Positions 27,118 to 36,429 of a DNA stretch of 64,000 bases are shown here, piece after piece. Below the pieces are notes generated by a model. The model had not been told where the DNA came from, ran no database searches, and worked only from the letters and a program-made list of their open reading frames with translations. Within the stretch, counting starts at the first letter, position 1. Each line of letters opens with the position of its first letter. Position numbers and translations under genes: made by a program. Source of the stretch: Gammaproteobacteria bacterium (GTDB lineage: Bacteria > Pseudomonadota > Gammaproteobacteria > SZUA-152); contig JAVVEP010000001.1 of the NCBI GenBank assembly GCA_032250735.1, positions 186,001 to 250,000 of the forward strand, given 5' to 3'.

Positions 27118-29847
27118 ATGGTAAGTAAATTCCTGAGTAAGATTTTCGGCAGCCGCAATGAGCGACTGCTCAAACGCCTGAATAAAGTGGTGACAGAGAT
27201 CTCCGCACTGGAATCGACGGTGCAAGACCTTTCAGACGCAGAGCTGCGCGCCAGGACGGATGAGTTCCGTGAGCGTATTGCCAGTGGTGCGAGCATCGAA
27301 GATCTGTTGCCGGAGGCCTTTGCCGTGGTGCGTGAAGGCGGCAAACGCGCCCTCAATATGCGCCATTTTGATGTGCAGCTGATCGGCGGCATGGTGCTCA
27401 ATGACGGCAAGATTGCGGAAATGCGTACCGGTGAGGGCAAAACGCTGGTGGCGACCCTGGCGGTGTATCTGAACGCCCTGTCCGGCAAGGGCGTGCATCT
27501 GGTCACGGTGAATGATTATCTGGCGCAGCGCGATGCCGAGTGGATGGGCAAACTGTATAACTTCCTGGGGCTGTCGGTCGGGGTGATTCTCTCTGGCCAG
27601 AATACCGAAGAAAAGCGCGCGGCCTATGCGGCGGATATTACCTATGGCACCAACAATGAATTTGGTTTCGATTATCTGCGCGACAACATGGCCTTCAGTA
27701 CCGAGGACAAGGTGCAGCGCGACCTGCATTATGCCATCGTCGATGAGGTGGACTCGATACTCATTGATGAGGCGCGCACCCCGCTGATTATCTCCGGCCC
27801 TGCCGAAGACAGCTCCGAGCTGTATCAGAAGATCAATGCCATCGTACCCAGGCTGGTACAGCAGGCCGGTGAAGAGCTCGAAGAGGGCGAGCAAGAGGGC
27901 GATTATTACCTCGAAGAAAAGAGCAAGCAGGTGTTTCTCACCGAGCTGGGACATCAGCACGTGGAAGAATTCCTGACAGAAATAGGGCTGCTGGGCGAGG
28001 GTGAGAGTCTATATGACGCCGCCAATATTCGTCTTATGCACCATGCGAGCGCCGCCTTGCGGGCGCACAAGCTGTATCACCGCAATGTCGACTACATCGT
28101 TAAAAACAACGAAGTCATCATCGTGGACGAATTCACCGGTCGTACCATGCCGGGGCGTCGCTGGTCGGATGGTCTGCATCAGGCGGTGGAGGCCAAGGAA
28201 GGCGTGCAGGTGCAGAATGAAAATCAGACCCTGGCGTCGATTACCTTCCAGAATTTCTTCCGGCTGTACGACAAGCTGGCGGGTATGACCGGTACGGCAG
28301 ATACCGAGGCCTTTGAATTTCAGCAGATTTATGGGCTGGAAGTGGTGGTGATTCCCACCTCCAAAGAGGTTAAACGCATCGACAATACCGACCTGGTGTT
28401 TCTCACCCATGAGGAAAAGTTTGCCGCCATCGTGGAAGACGTCAAGGCATGCCGTGAGCGTCAGCAGCCGGTGCTGGTGGGCACGGCATCCATCGAAACC
28501 TCGGAATATCTGTCGAGGTTACTGGACGAGCAGGATATCCAGCACAGCGTACTGAATGCCAAGTTTCATCAGCAGGAGGCACAGATCATTGCCCAGGCCG
28601 GGGCACCGGGTGCCATCACTATTGCCACGAATATGGCTGGGCGTGGTACCGATATTGTGCTGGGCGGCAACCTCGAGGTGGAACTGAGTCAGGCCGGTGA
28701 GGTCAGTGATGAGCAGCGCCAGCAGATCACCAGTGACTGGCAAAAACGTCACGACGCAGTGCTGACCGCAGGTGGTCTGCATGTGGTGGGCACCGAACGT
28801 CACGAGTCCAGACGTGTGGATAATCAGTTGCGGGGTCGTTCCGGGCGGCAGGGTGACCCGGGTTCCAGCCGGTTTTATCTGTCCCTACAGGATAACCTGA
28901 TGCGGATATTCGCCTCGGAGCGTGTTGCAGGCCTGATGCAAAAGCTGGGTATGCAGAAAGGTGAGGCCATCGAGCATCCCTGGGTGAATAAGGCGATCGA
29001 AAATGCCCAACGTAAAGTAGAGGGTCATAACTTCGATATCCGCAAAAACCTGCTGGAATACGATGACGTCGCCAATGATCAGCGCAAGGTTATATACGGC
29101 CAACGCGCCGAGCTGATGGCCACAGATGATGTCTCCGAAGGCGTTGCCGCGATGCGCGCGGACGTTGTAAAAAATGTGGTCAGCGCTTATATAACGCCAG
29201 AAAGCCTTGAAGAGATGTGGGATGTGCCCGGTTTGGAAAAGGCGATGGAGGCCGAGTTTGGGCTGCAGATGCCGATCCAGCAGTGGTTGGACGAAGACGA
29301 CAGTTTGCATGAAGAAACCCTGCGCAAACGCATTCTGGAAACCCTTGAGCAGACCTATTTTGAGAAAGAGGCGATGGTCGGCAAACAGGTGATGCGCCAT
29401 TTCGAAAAGGCAGTGATGTTGAAAGTGCTGGACGAGCACTGGAAGGAACATCTGGGCATGATGGACCATCTGCGTCAGGGTATTCACCTGCGCGGTTATG
29501 CGCAAAAGAATCCCAAGCAGGAATATAAGCGCGAGGCCTTTGAGCTGTTTTCACAGATGCTGGAAACCGTGGAGCGGGAAGTGGTCGGTCTGCTGTCGAA
29601 AGTGCAGATTCAGGCCGAAGAAGATGTTGCGGCGATCGAGGAACAGCGTCGTTCCTCCGTGCCGGTTTCCTACCGGCACGATGCCGCACCGTCACCGGCC
29701 AGTAGCGCCGAGATGCCACCTGAAGCCGGACCGGGTGCCGAGCCCGAACAACCCTTCGTGCGCGAAGGGCGCAAGGTGGGGCGTAACGAACCCTGCCCCT
29801 GCGGTTCGGGAAAAAAATACAAACAGTGCCACGGCAAGCTCGCCTGA
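27118..29847 (+). CDS. secA: Preprotein translocase ATPase SecA
   Basis: 909 residues (E. coli 901). The motor that drives proteins through SecYEG. Walker A in [12 protein letters not shown] (near residue 104), DEAD-type [14 protein letters not shown], the preprotein cross-linking domain, the second helicase domain with [13 protein letters not shown] and [13 protein letters not shown], the scaffold/wing region, and the C-terminal zinc motif [17 protein letters not shown] that binds SecB. An Ala/Pro-rich linker precedes the zinc motif. It is preceded by its own promoter candidate and not by secM. Confidence 0.98.
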   Translation: MVSKFLSKIFGSRNERLLKRLNKVVTEISALESTVQDLSDAELRARTDEFRERIASGASIEDLLPEAFAVVREGGKRALNMRHFDVQLIGGMVLNDGKIAEMRTGEGKTLVATLAVYLNALSGKGVHLVTVNDYLAQRDAEWMGKLYNFLGLSVGVILSGQNTEEKRAAYAADITYGTNNEFGFDYLRDNMAFSTEDKVQRDLHYAIVDEVDSILIDEARTPLIISGPAEDSSELYQKINAIVPRLVQQAGEELEEGEQEGDYYLEEKSKQVFLTELGHQHVEEFLTEIGLLGEGESLYDAANIRLMHHASAALRAHKLYHRNVDYIVKNNEVIIVDEFTGRTMPGRRWSDGLHQAVEAKEGVQVQNENQTLASITFQNFFRLYDKLAGMTGTADTEAFEFQQIYGLEVVVIPTSKEVKRIDNTDLVFLTHEEKFAAIVEDVKACRERQQPVLVGTASIETSEYLSRLLDEQDIQHSVLNAKFHQQEAQIIAQAGAPGAITIATNMAGRGTDIVLGGNLEVELSQAGEVSDEQRQQITSDWQKRHDAVLTAGGLHVVGTERHESRRVDNQLRGRSGRQGDPGSSRFYLSLQDNLMRIFASERVAGLMQKLGMQKGEAIEHPWVNKAIENAQRKVEGHNFDIRKNLLEYDDVANDQRKVIYGQRAELMATDDVSEGVAAMRADVVKNVVSAYITPESLEEMWDVPGLEKAMEAEFGLQMPIQQWLDEDDSLHEETLRKRILETLEQTYFEKEAMVGKQVMRHFEKAVMLKVLDEHWKEHLGMMDHLRQGIHLRGYAQKNPKQEYKREAFELFSQMLETVEREVVGLLSKVQIQAEEDVAAIEEQRRSSVPVSYRHDAAPSPASSAEMPPEAGPGAEPEQPFVREGRKVGRNEPCPCGSGKKYKQCHGKLA

Positions 29848-29876
29848 TCCGAATGCCTGTTCGTTGAGCAGGAATC

Positions 29877-29898
29877 GCCGTCGCTATTGTGCGACGGC
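29877..29898 (+). terminator. Hairpin after secA
   Basis: GCCGTCGC (29877-29884) pairs with GCGACGGC (29891-29898), an 8-bp GC-rich stem with a 6-base loop 30 bp after the secA stop. No T-run follows, so it may need Rho or serve as an RNA stabiliser. Confidence 0.45.
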
Positions 29899-30091
29899 GG
29901 TCATCCCCCTTACCATCTCCGGTAGTCCTGCATGGTTGTGTATCATGCTGTGTATCACGGCTGTTGTCCTGCCAATGTGTGGCAACGTGTTGCACCATTG
30001 CAGGCATAGGTTTTTGATGCTGGCTTTGGTCAACAGCAATTTTGTTTGGCAATAACAACGACTATCTTTGGCACTAAAAGGGAATCCCCTG

Positions 30092-31318
30092 ATGTCGAGC
30101 AATACCCTGTCTGAACTAATCCCTATTCCCGGCCTGCGGTTGGGCACGGCCTGTGCCGGCATCAAGCGACCCGGTCGTCGCGATCTGGTGCTAATGGAGT
30201 TGTGCGCAGGCAGCCAGGTCGCTGCGGTGTTTACGCGCAATGCCTTTTGCGCGGCGCCGGTGATTGTGGCCCGCGAGCACTGGGGGAAGACTTCGCCCCG
30301 CTATTTGTTGATCAATACCGGCAATGCCAATGCAGGCACTGGCGCGCAGGGCCTGCAGGATGCCCTCGCCTGTTGCGATGCGGTGGCACAGGCTAGCGGC
30401 TGCGCGCGCGAGGCCGTATTGCCCTTTTCCACCGGCGTGATTGGTGAACCATTGCCGGTCACGGTAATCAGCAGCGCCATTCCCGCGGCCCTGGCGGCGC
30501 TGGCCGAAAACGCCTGGGCAGATGCGGCTCACGGTATTTTGACTACCGATACCGTGCCCAAGGCGCTTTCCAGGAAACTTGAAATAGATGGTCATGTGGT
30601 GAGCATGACGGGGATCGCCAAGGGCTCGGGGATGATTCGCCCCGATATGGCCACCATGCTGGCCTATATCGCGTTAGATGCCTCTGTGCCGCAGAACGTC
30701 CTGCAGGCCTGTCTGGTGCGCGCGGTGAATCATTCCTTTAATCGCATCACCGTAGACGGTGATACCTCGACCAACGATGCCTGTGTGTTGATGGCGACGG
30801 GGCAATCGGCCGTACGCATTGAGCGCACCGAAAGTGAGTCATTCGAGACGCTGTGCGCGGCGGTAACGGACCTGTGTGAACAACTGGCGCTGGCCATCGT
30901 GCGTGACGGCGAGGGTGCGACAAAACTGATTAGCGTGGTGGTGGAGGCCGGCGCAGACGAGGGCGAGTGCCTGCAAGTGGCCTATGCCATTGCCCATTCG
31001 CCACTGGTGAAGACGGCCTTTTTTGCCAGCGATCCCAACTGGGGACGTATTCTGGCGGCGGTGGGCAGAGCCGGTCTGGAAGACCTGGACATCAATGCGA
31101 TCACGCTGTTTTTGGGTACCGAACACACAGGTGATGTGTGTCTGGCGCGCGACGGTGGACGTGACCCCGCGTATCACGAGGCGCTGGGTCAGCAGGTGAT
31201 GGATCAAACCGAAATCACGGTGCGTGTTGTCCTCAATCGCGGTAGCGCTACGGCCCGGGTGTGGACCTGTGACCTGTCTTACGATTACGTACGCATCAAT
31301 GCCGAATACCGGACCTGA
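30092..31318 (+). CDS. argJ: Bifunctional glutamate N-acetyltransferase/amino-acid acetyltransferase
   Basis: 408 residues from ATG 30092, chosen because AAGGG lies about 10 bases upstream; the longer TTG start (30068) adds unconserved residues. ArgJ recycles the acetyl group of N-acetylornithine to glutamate in arginine synthesis. It is made as a precursor that cleaves itself before the nucleophilic Thr in the KGSGMIRPDMATMLA motif, which is intact. Also present are TTDTVPK, TVDGDTSTNDAC and DPNWGRILAAVGRAG. Placement after secA and before the Nudix gene matches many gammaproteobacteria. Confidence 0.96.
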   Translation: MSSNTLSELIPIPGLRLGTACAGIKRPGRRDLVLMELCAGSQVAAVFTRNAFCAAPVIVAREHWGKTSPRYLLINTGNANAGTGAQGLQDALACCDAVAQASGCAREAVLPFSTGVIGEPLPVTVISSAIPAALAALAENAWADAAHGILTTDTVPKALSRKLEIDGHVVSMTGIAKGSGMIRPDMATMLAYIALDASVPQNVLQACLVRAVNHSFNRITVDGDTSTNDACVLMATGQSAVRIERTESESFETLCAAVTDLCEQLALAIVRDGEGATKLISVVVEAGADEGECLQVAYAIAHSPLVKTAFFASDPNWGRILAAVGRAGLEDLDINAITLFLGTEHTGDVCLARDGGRDPAYHEALGQQVMDQTEITVRVVLNRGSATARVWTCDLSYDYVRINAEYRT

Positions 31319-31343
31319 TGCGCCAGGCCGCCTGCCTCGCCGG

Positions 31344-32345
31344 ATGGCGGTACAGGTCGCTGTCGCGGCCATCTTTGATGAGGCGGGACGTGTACTGATC
31401 GCCCGTCGCCCCGAGCATTTGCATCAGGGCGGGCTGTGGGAATTTCCCGGCGGCAAGGTGGAGGCCAACGAGTCCGTGTTCGAGGCGCTGGTCCGCGAGC
31501 TCGATGAAGAGCTGGGCATTGCTGTGCAGGCCGCGCGCCCCCTGATTCGTGTCCGACACGACTACCCGGAGCTGTCGGTAGTGCTCGACGTGTGGCGGGT
31601 AGACGGGTTTTCCGACACGGCGGTCTTGCAGGCAGACACGGGACGCGAAGGCCAGGTCATCAAGTGGGTGCGGCCCGAGGCATTGCCTGAATACGATTTT
31701 CCAGCCGCCAATCGCCCCATCATCACGGCAGTCCGCCTGCCGGATCGTTATCTCATCACCCCTGATCCCGGCGAGAATATGCCGGCCTTTCTCGCGCAGC
31801 TGGAAAACCGTTTGCGGGAGGGTGTTCGCCTGGTGCAGTTGCGTGCCAAGTCCCTGTCCACGGAGGCCTACGCCGTATTGGCCCGGCAGTGCGTGACGCT
31901 GTGTGAGCAGTATGCCGCCCGCCTGTTGTTGAATGCCGATCCGCAACTGGTCATGCAGGTCGGCGCACACGGTGTGCATCTCGACAGCGAACGACTGGCC
32001 TCCTTGACGGAACCCCCCTTTCTATCGCAGGTGCCAGAACTGGGCGGCGCGGGGAATTCTAACGTGAAGTGGGTGTCTGCCTCCTGTCACTCTGAACAGC
32101 AGCTGGAGCAGGCGAGGCGGCTGGGGGCGGATTTTGTGGTGCTGTCACCGGTGGCGGCAACGGCCAGCCACCCCGGTGCACAGCCGCTGGGCTGGGCGCG
32201 GTTCCAGCAGCTTACCGCGTTGGCGGGCTGCCCGGTGTATGCGCTGGGTGGGATGACGCCGGCAGATCGGCAACAGGCCTTTGCCCAGGGTGCGCAGGGG
32301 GTGGCGGCGATTCGGGCGCTGTGGAAATTTAGTGCTGAGTGCTGA
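31344..32345 (+). CDS. Nudix hydrolase / ThiE-like fusion
   Basis: 333 residues from ATG 31344; ATG 31299 is an alternative that overlaps argJ. The N-terminal half is a MutT-type Nudix domain with LIARRPEHLHQGGLWEFPGGK and a complete Nudix box (GGKVEANESVFEALVRELDEELG, consensus GX5EX7REUXEEXGU), expected to clean 8-oxo-dGTP. The C-terminal half is a thiamine-phosphate-synthase-like (TenI/ThiE) barrel: VRLVQLRAKSL, LLLNADPQLVMQVGAHGVHL, ADFVVLSPVAATASHPGAQPLGW and YALGGMT. Such fusions are known in gammaproteobacteria. The stop codon lies inside a run of eight 7-bp repeats, so changes in repeat number would not affect the enzyme core but could alter the last residues. Confidence 0.9.
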   Translation: MAVQVAVAAIFDEAGRVLIARRPEHLHQGGLWEFPGGKVEANESVFEALVRELDEELGIAVQAARPLIRVRHDYPELSVVLDVWRVDGFSDTAVLQADTGREGQVIKWVRPEALPEYDFPAANRPIITAVRLPDRYLITPDPGENMPAFLAQLENRLREGVRLVQLRAKSLSTEAYAVLARQCVTLCEQYAARLLLNADPQLVMQVGAHGVHLDSERLASLTEPPFLSQVPELGGAGNSNVKWVSASCHSEQQLEQARRLGADFVVLSPVAATASHPGAQPLGWARFQQLTALAGCPVYALGGMTPADRQQAFAQGAQGVAAIRALWKFSAEC

Positions 32346-32386
32346 GTGCTGAGTGCTGAGTGCTGAGTGCTGAGTGCTGAGTGCTG
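32331..32386. repeat. Heptamer tandem repeat (AGTGCTG)x8
   Basis: Eight perfect copies of AGTGCTG followed by AGTA. The repeat covers the last codons and the stop of the Nudix-ThiE gene. A shorter, less regular copy of the same heptamer occurs at 50977-50997, after pilR. Confidence 0.95.
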
Positions 32387-32449
32387 AGTACATGAGGAAA
32401 GAATTTTTTCGCCAGAATGACGGTATATTTTTAGCGCTAATTGCAGTTT

Positions 32450-32650
32450 CTAATGCAGCGAGTCGTCCGGGTCCGCAGGATGTTCGGTGAAATCACCCGG
32501 CGCGGCATCGGGGATGCGGTGGCTCTCGTCGGCCCAGGCGCCAAGGTCAATCAGCTTGCAGCGTTCACTGCAAAAGGGGCGCCAGCGGCTTTCGTCATTC
32601 CATTCGACCGGCCTTCCACAGGTCGGGCATTTCACGGTGGTCGATTTCAT
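32450..32650 (-). CDS. yacG: DNA gyrase inhibitor YacG
   Basis: 66 residues, the usual small zinc protein. Four cysteine ligands are in [12 protein letters not shown] and [13 protein letters not shown]. The tail after [11 protein letters not shown] is acidic and disordered. E. coli YacG binds GyrB and inhibits gyrase. It is the last gene of the minus-strand yacG-zapD-coaE group, which is conserved as a unit near secA/mutT. Confidence 0.94.
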   Translation of the reverse strand: MKSTTVKCPTCGRPVEWNDESRWRPFCSERCKLIDLGAWADESHRIPDAAPGDFTEHPADPDDSLH

Positions 32651-32686
32651 ACGTCTATTTCACTGCGGCTGAGGCTGGGGTGATGA

Positions 32687-33463
32687 TTATAGCGCGCAAC
32701 AACTGATGTGAAATGCCACGTCAGTGCTGGCCTGGACGGGGCGGGTTGCGGTGCTGGCATTCATGAAGCGGGCGGTGAATCGGTGCTTGCCGGCGCTGAT
32801 TTCCACAAACTGGGGTGAGTCTGCCGGCAGCCAGATGCGAATCAGTTGGTAGGGCGTGCCGCTGTCCAGGCTCTGCTGATAATTGCCGCCTTCGGCGAGC
32901 TGCGCGGTGGGCTCGGCGCTCTCACGGATCAGCTTGAGCATTAATTCCACCGACAGCCGCAGGGTGTCCAGGGTGCCCAGCCAGCGGCGCAGGTCGTTGA
33001 CGCGCGTCTCGGCGGGCGATTTCAGCCAGTGTCGGTAGGGGGGCAGATCGAAATCACACAGCCCGCCGGGGATGCCGCTGCGCTGGATGATCAGCTTGAA
33101 CAGTTCGTTTTCGCGGAGTTCCTGTGCCAAGGGGCCGTTCAGGGTGTGCAGCTGGGTCTTGAATCCGCCGAGGGTAGTGAGCAGTTGTTCGAGGGTCTGG
33201 TAATTGACGCCGGCGGTTTGCGAGAGCGCGTTGAGTGTGCCGGTGATGCGGTCGAGCTCCTTGATCACCTCGGTTTTCATATCCACGCGACTAACGATAT
33301 TGAGGATCTCCAGCAACGCGGAAAGGCAGTTGTGACTGTCCCATACGTCGCCACCGCGCAGGCTGTGCCGGGCCTGACGAAACAGGAATTCGAGGCGCAG
33401 GAAAAATCGCAGGCGCTCATTGAGCGGGTGTTCGTAGATAGTGACGGTAGTTAGATCAGGCAC
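32687..33463 (-). CDS. zapD: Cell division protein ZapD
   Basis: 258 residues (E. coli 247). ZapD bundles FtsZ filaments by binding the FtsZ C-terminal peptide, which is present in the FtsZ of this window. Family features: TIYEHPLNERLRFFLRLEFLF at the N-terminus, helical domain, GLCDFDLPPYRHWL and the later beta domain YQLIRIWLP. It lies between coaE and yacG in the standard order. The C-terminus is slightly longer than in E. coli. Confidence 0.94.
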   Translation of the reverse strand: MPDLTTVTIYEHPLNERLRFFLRLEFLFRQARHSLRGGDVWDSHNCLSALLEILNIVSRVDMKTEVIKELDRITGTLNALSQTAGVNYQTLEQLLTTLGGFKTQLHTLNGPLAQELRENELFKLIIQRSGIPGGLCDFDLPPYRHWLKSPAETRVNDLRRWLGTLDTLRLSVELMLKLIRESAEPTAQLAEGGNYQQSLDSGTPYQLIRIWLPADSPQFVEISAGKHRFTARFMNASTATRPVQASTDVAFHISCCAL

Positions 33464-33538
33464 GTTGGTTTTGCGCAGGTTTGGGCTTCGGGTGGCGTGA
33501 TGGGTGTGGAACAGATGATGGTCGTCATTCTCCCTGAG

Positions 33539-34153
33539 TTAGGCGGCATGGGCAAGCTGCAGATAACGCCGATGCAGGGTTTCCACCTGGGCCTGCAGGG
33601 CGGGGAGGTCGGCATCGTTGTGAATGATGTCGTCAGCGGCGGCGAGTCGGGTATCCCGGTCCGCCTGGTTGCGGATAATGGAGCTGACGTGCTCGGGGCT
33701 CAGACCATCGCGCTGGCTGGCGCGCTGTTGCTGCTGTGCCGGGCTGGCATCGACCACGAGTACGCGCTGCACCAGATCGATCCAGCCGCTTTCGATCAGC
33801 AGGGGGATGCTGAGGATGCAGTAGGCCGGCGGTGTGTTGCGCTCACGCAGGGCATTGACGCGCTGACGCAGGCACTCGCGGATTTTCGGGTGGAGAATGG
33901 CCTCCAGCCTCTTGCGCTCCTCGTTGTGCGCAAACACGCGTTGACGCAGCTGGGCGCGATCGAGGTTGCCATCGGCCAGCACTAGCTCCGGCCCCAGCTG
34001 GTGGGCGATTTCCCCCAGTGCGGGCTGGCCGGGGGCCACCAGTTCGCGGGCAATGATATCGGCGTCGATGACCGGCACGCCAAGCGCTTCAAAATAATGG
34101 GCAACGGTGGATTTGCCGCTGCCGATACCGCCAGTCAGTCCGATGATGAGCAT
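33539..34153 (-). CDS. coaE: Dephospho-CoA kinase
   Basis: 204 residues. The last enzyme of coenzyme A synthesis, phosphorylating the 3'-hydroxyl of dephospho-CoA. P-loop GLTGGIGSGKSTVA at the N-terminus, then DADIIARELVAPG and SIPLLIESGW. It is 70 bp downstream of pilD, as in Pseudomonas and relatives where pilBCD-coaE form one operon. Confidence 0.97.
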   Translation of the reverse strand: MLIIGLTGGIGSGKSTVAHYFEALGVPVIDADIIARELVAPGQPALGEIAHQLGPELVLADGNLDRAQLRQRVFAHNEERKRLEAILHPKIRECLRQRVNALRERNTPPAYCILSIPLLIESGWIDLVQRVLVVDASPAQQQQRASQRDGLSPEHVSSIIRNQADRDTRLAAADDIIHNDADLPALQAQVETLHRRYLQLAHAA

Positions 34154-34223
34154 GCGAGCAAGATACCCGAGCGGGCGGGGAACGCCAAGTCAGATTGGGT
34201 TGTGGCTGGGGTTGTGTAGTGCT

Positions 34224-35135
34224 CTATTGCATCCCTGAATAGCGCAGATAGGTGGCGGTGATATCGTGGCCCCATAGCAGGGCGATCCAGCCCGCCGTGG
34301 CCAGATAGGGGCCAAAGGGGATGGGGATGTTTCTGTCACGCCCGCGCACGAGGATGAGGCCAATGCCCACCACGGCACCCACGGCGGATGACAGCAGGAT
34401 GATCACCGGCAGCATCTGCCAGCCCATCCAGGCGCCGAGCAGGGCCAGCAGTTTGAAATCGCCATAGCCCATGCCCTCCTTGCCGGTGATGAGCTTGAAG
34501 GCCCAGTAGACGGTCCACAGGCTGAGATAACCGGCGATGGCGCCGATGAGCGCAGTGGGGGTATCCACGAAGACCTGCCACAGGCTCAGCCCCAGGCCCA
34601 GCCACAGAAAGGGCAGGGTGATGCTATCGGGCAACAGCTGATGGTCAATGTCGATCATGGTCAGGGCAATCAGTGCCCAGGTAAAAAACAGCCCGGCCAG
34701 GGCGGGCCAGCCAAACCCGAAATGCCAGGCGACGGTGACGGAAAGTAGCGCGGTCACGAGTTCGATGATCGGGTAGCGGATAGAAATCCTTGCGCCACAG
34801 CCGGAACAGCGGCCGCGTAACCAGAGATAGCTGAGCAGGGGGATGTTTTCCAGCGCGGTGATGGCGTGGCCGCAATGCGGGCAGCGGGAGCGTGGGGTGG
34901 AAAGAGTAAGTTTTTCCTCGGCGACGGTGTCGAGCCCTGGATCTGAGGTTTGACGATACTGCGTCGCGGTGTCTGCGGCGGTGATCTCGGCGCAGTGTGC
35001 CCGCCACTCGCGCTCCATCATCAGCGGTAGCCGGTGGATGACGACGTTGAGAAAGCTGCCGACGATCAGGCCGAGCAGCCCAACCGAAATAAGGTAGAAC
35101 ACGGGACTGGTGTCCAGTAGTTCAATGAGGGCCAT
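34224..35135 (-). CDS. pilD: Type IV prepilin peptidase / N-methyltransferase PilD
   Basis: 303 residues. Inner-membrane aspartic protease that cleaves and methylates type IV prepilins. After the first membrane helix comes the cytoplasmic domain with zinc tetracysteine motif (CPHCGHAI ... CSGCGARI), then about seven further helices. The two catalytic aspartates are in TMIDIDHQLLPDS and in the GxGD-type GMGYGDFKLL. The substrate PilA in this window carries the matching KGFTLIELM cleavage site. It is last of pilB-pilC-pilD on the minus strand. Confidence 0.97.
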   Translation of the reverse strand: MALIELLDTSPVFYLISVGLLGLIVGSFLNVVIHRLPLMMEREWRAHCAEITAADTATQYRQTSDPGLDTVAEEKLTLSTPRSRCPHCGHAITALENIPLLSYLWLRGRCSGCGARISIRYPIIELVTALLSVTVAWHFGFGWPALAGLFFTWALIALTMIDIDHQLLPDSITLPFLWLGLGLSLWQVFVDTPTALIGAIAGYLSLWTVYWAFKLITGKEGMGYGDFKLLALLGAWMGWQMLPVIILLSSAVGAVVGIGLILVRGRDRNIPIPFGPYLATAGWIALLWGHDITATYLRYSGMQ

Positions 35136-35182
35136 AGGCGCGACGATGAGATTGGTGACGGATGATGATCAGTCGCCGCGGC

Positions 35183-36400
35183 CTAAACCACCTGGCCCAT
35201 CTTGAAGATTGGCAGATACATGGCGATAACCAGGCCACCGATCAGTACGCCAAGAACAGCCATGATTATGGGTTCCAGCAGACTGCTGAGACCATCGACC
35301 ATATTGTCGACCTCTTCTTCATAGAAGTCGGCCACCTTGGCCAGCATGCTATCCACCGAACCGGTCTCCTCACCGATGGCCAGCATCTGCACCACCATGT
35401 TGGGAAATAGACCGGTCTCCTTCATGCACACATTGATCATCTGGCCGGTGGCGACCTCGTCCTTCATGCCCATGATGGCCTCGGTGTAGACGGCATTACC
35501 GGCGGCGCTGGCCACGGTATCCATGGCCTCCACCAGGGGCATGCCGGCGGCAAACATGGTGGACAGGGTGCGGGCAAAACGGGCGATGGTGGCCTTGGTG
35601 ATGATGTCGCCGATGACGGGCAGTTTGAGGATCACCCGATCCAGCATGACATTAAAGGGCTTGGAGCGTTTTTTCACCTGCATGATGGCATAGATAGCGC
35701 CACCTAAAGCGCCGAAGATGGCCCACCACCATTCCTGAAAGATCTTGGAGAGCTCCACAACAAATTTGGTCATGGCAGGCAGGTCACCGCCGAAGCTGGT
35801 AAACATCGACTCAAACTGGGGAATAACAAAGATCAGCAGGATGGCGGTGATGATGAAGGACACCACGATGATCGCAGCGGGGTAAAACAGGGCCTTCTTG
35901 ATCTTGCCCTTGATCGCCTCCACCTTTTCTTTATAGGTGGCGATCTTGTCAAGCAGGGTCTCCAGGATGCCGGCCTGTTCACCGGCGTGTACCAGGCTGC
36001 AATAGAGGTCATCAAAATAGAAGGGGTGTTTGGCCAGGGCCTCGGCCAGCGAGTTGCCGCCCTCCACAGTAGCCTTCACATCCATGATCAGGTCCTGCAT
36101 GCTGGGGTTCTCATGGCCCTTGCCGACGATCTCGAAGGCCTGCACCAGGGGCACACCGGCCGACATCATGGTGGCCAGCTGGCGGCTGAATATCGCGATA
36201 TCACTGGCGGTGATCTTCTGTTTCTTCTTGCCAAACAGGGGTTTTGGCTTTTTCTTGACTTTGAGCGGGGTGATCCCCTGACGACGCAACTCAGCCTTCA
36301 CCAGGGCCATGCTGGAGCCAGGAGCCTCTCCCTTAGCGCGTTTACCCTGTTTGTTCATCCCCTCCCAAACGAAGATGTCAAAAGTTGCCTGTTTAGCCAT
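35183..36400 (-). CDS. pilC: Type IV pilus inner-membrane platform protein PilC
   Basis: 405 residues, the GspF/PilC family with two repeated cytoplasmic helical domains (FSRQLATMMSAGVPLVQAFEIV and FARTLSTMFAAGMPLVEAMDTV) and three membrane helices. It connects the assembly ATPase PilB to the growing pilus. N-terminus MAKQATFDIFVWEG is typical. It lies 29 bp after pilB on the same strand. Confidence 0.97.
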   Translation of the reverse strand: MAKQATFDIFVWEGMNKQGKRAKGEAPGSSMALVKAELRRQGITPLKVKKKPKPLFGKKKQKITASDIAIFSRQLATMMSAGVPLVQAFEIVGKGHENPSMQDLIMDVKATVEGGNSLAEALAKHPFYFDDLYCSLVHAGEQAGILETLLDKIATYKEKVEAIKGKIKKALFYPAAIIVVSFIITAILLIFVIPQFESMFTSFGGDLPAMTKFVVELSKIFQEWWWAIFGALGGAIYAIMQVKKRSKPFNVMLDRVILKLPVIGDIITKATIARFARTLSTMFAAGMPLVEAMDTVASAAGNAVYTEAIMGMKDEVATGQMINVCMKETGLFPNMVVQMLAIGEETGSVDSMLAKVADFYEEEVDNMVDGLSSLLEPIIMAVLGVLIGGLVIAMYLPIFKMGQVV

Positions 36401-36429
36401 AGTCTTTTCCTGGGTCCTGTGCTGGAGTT

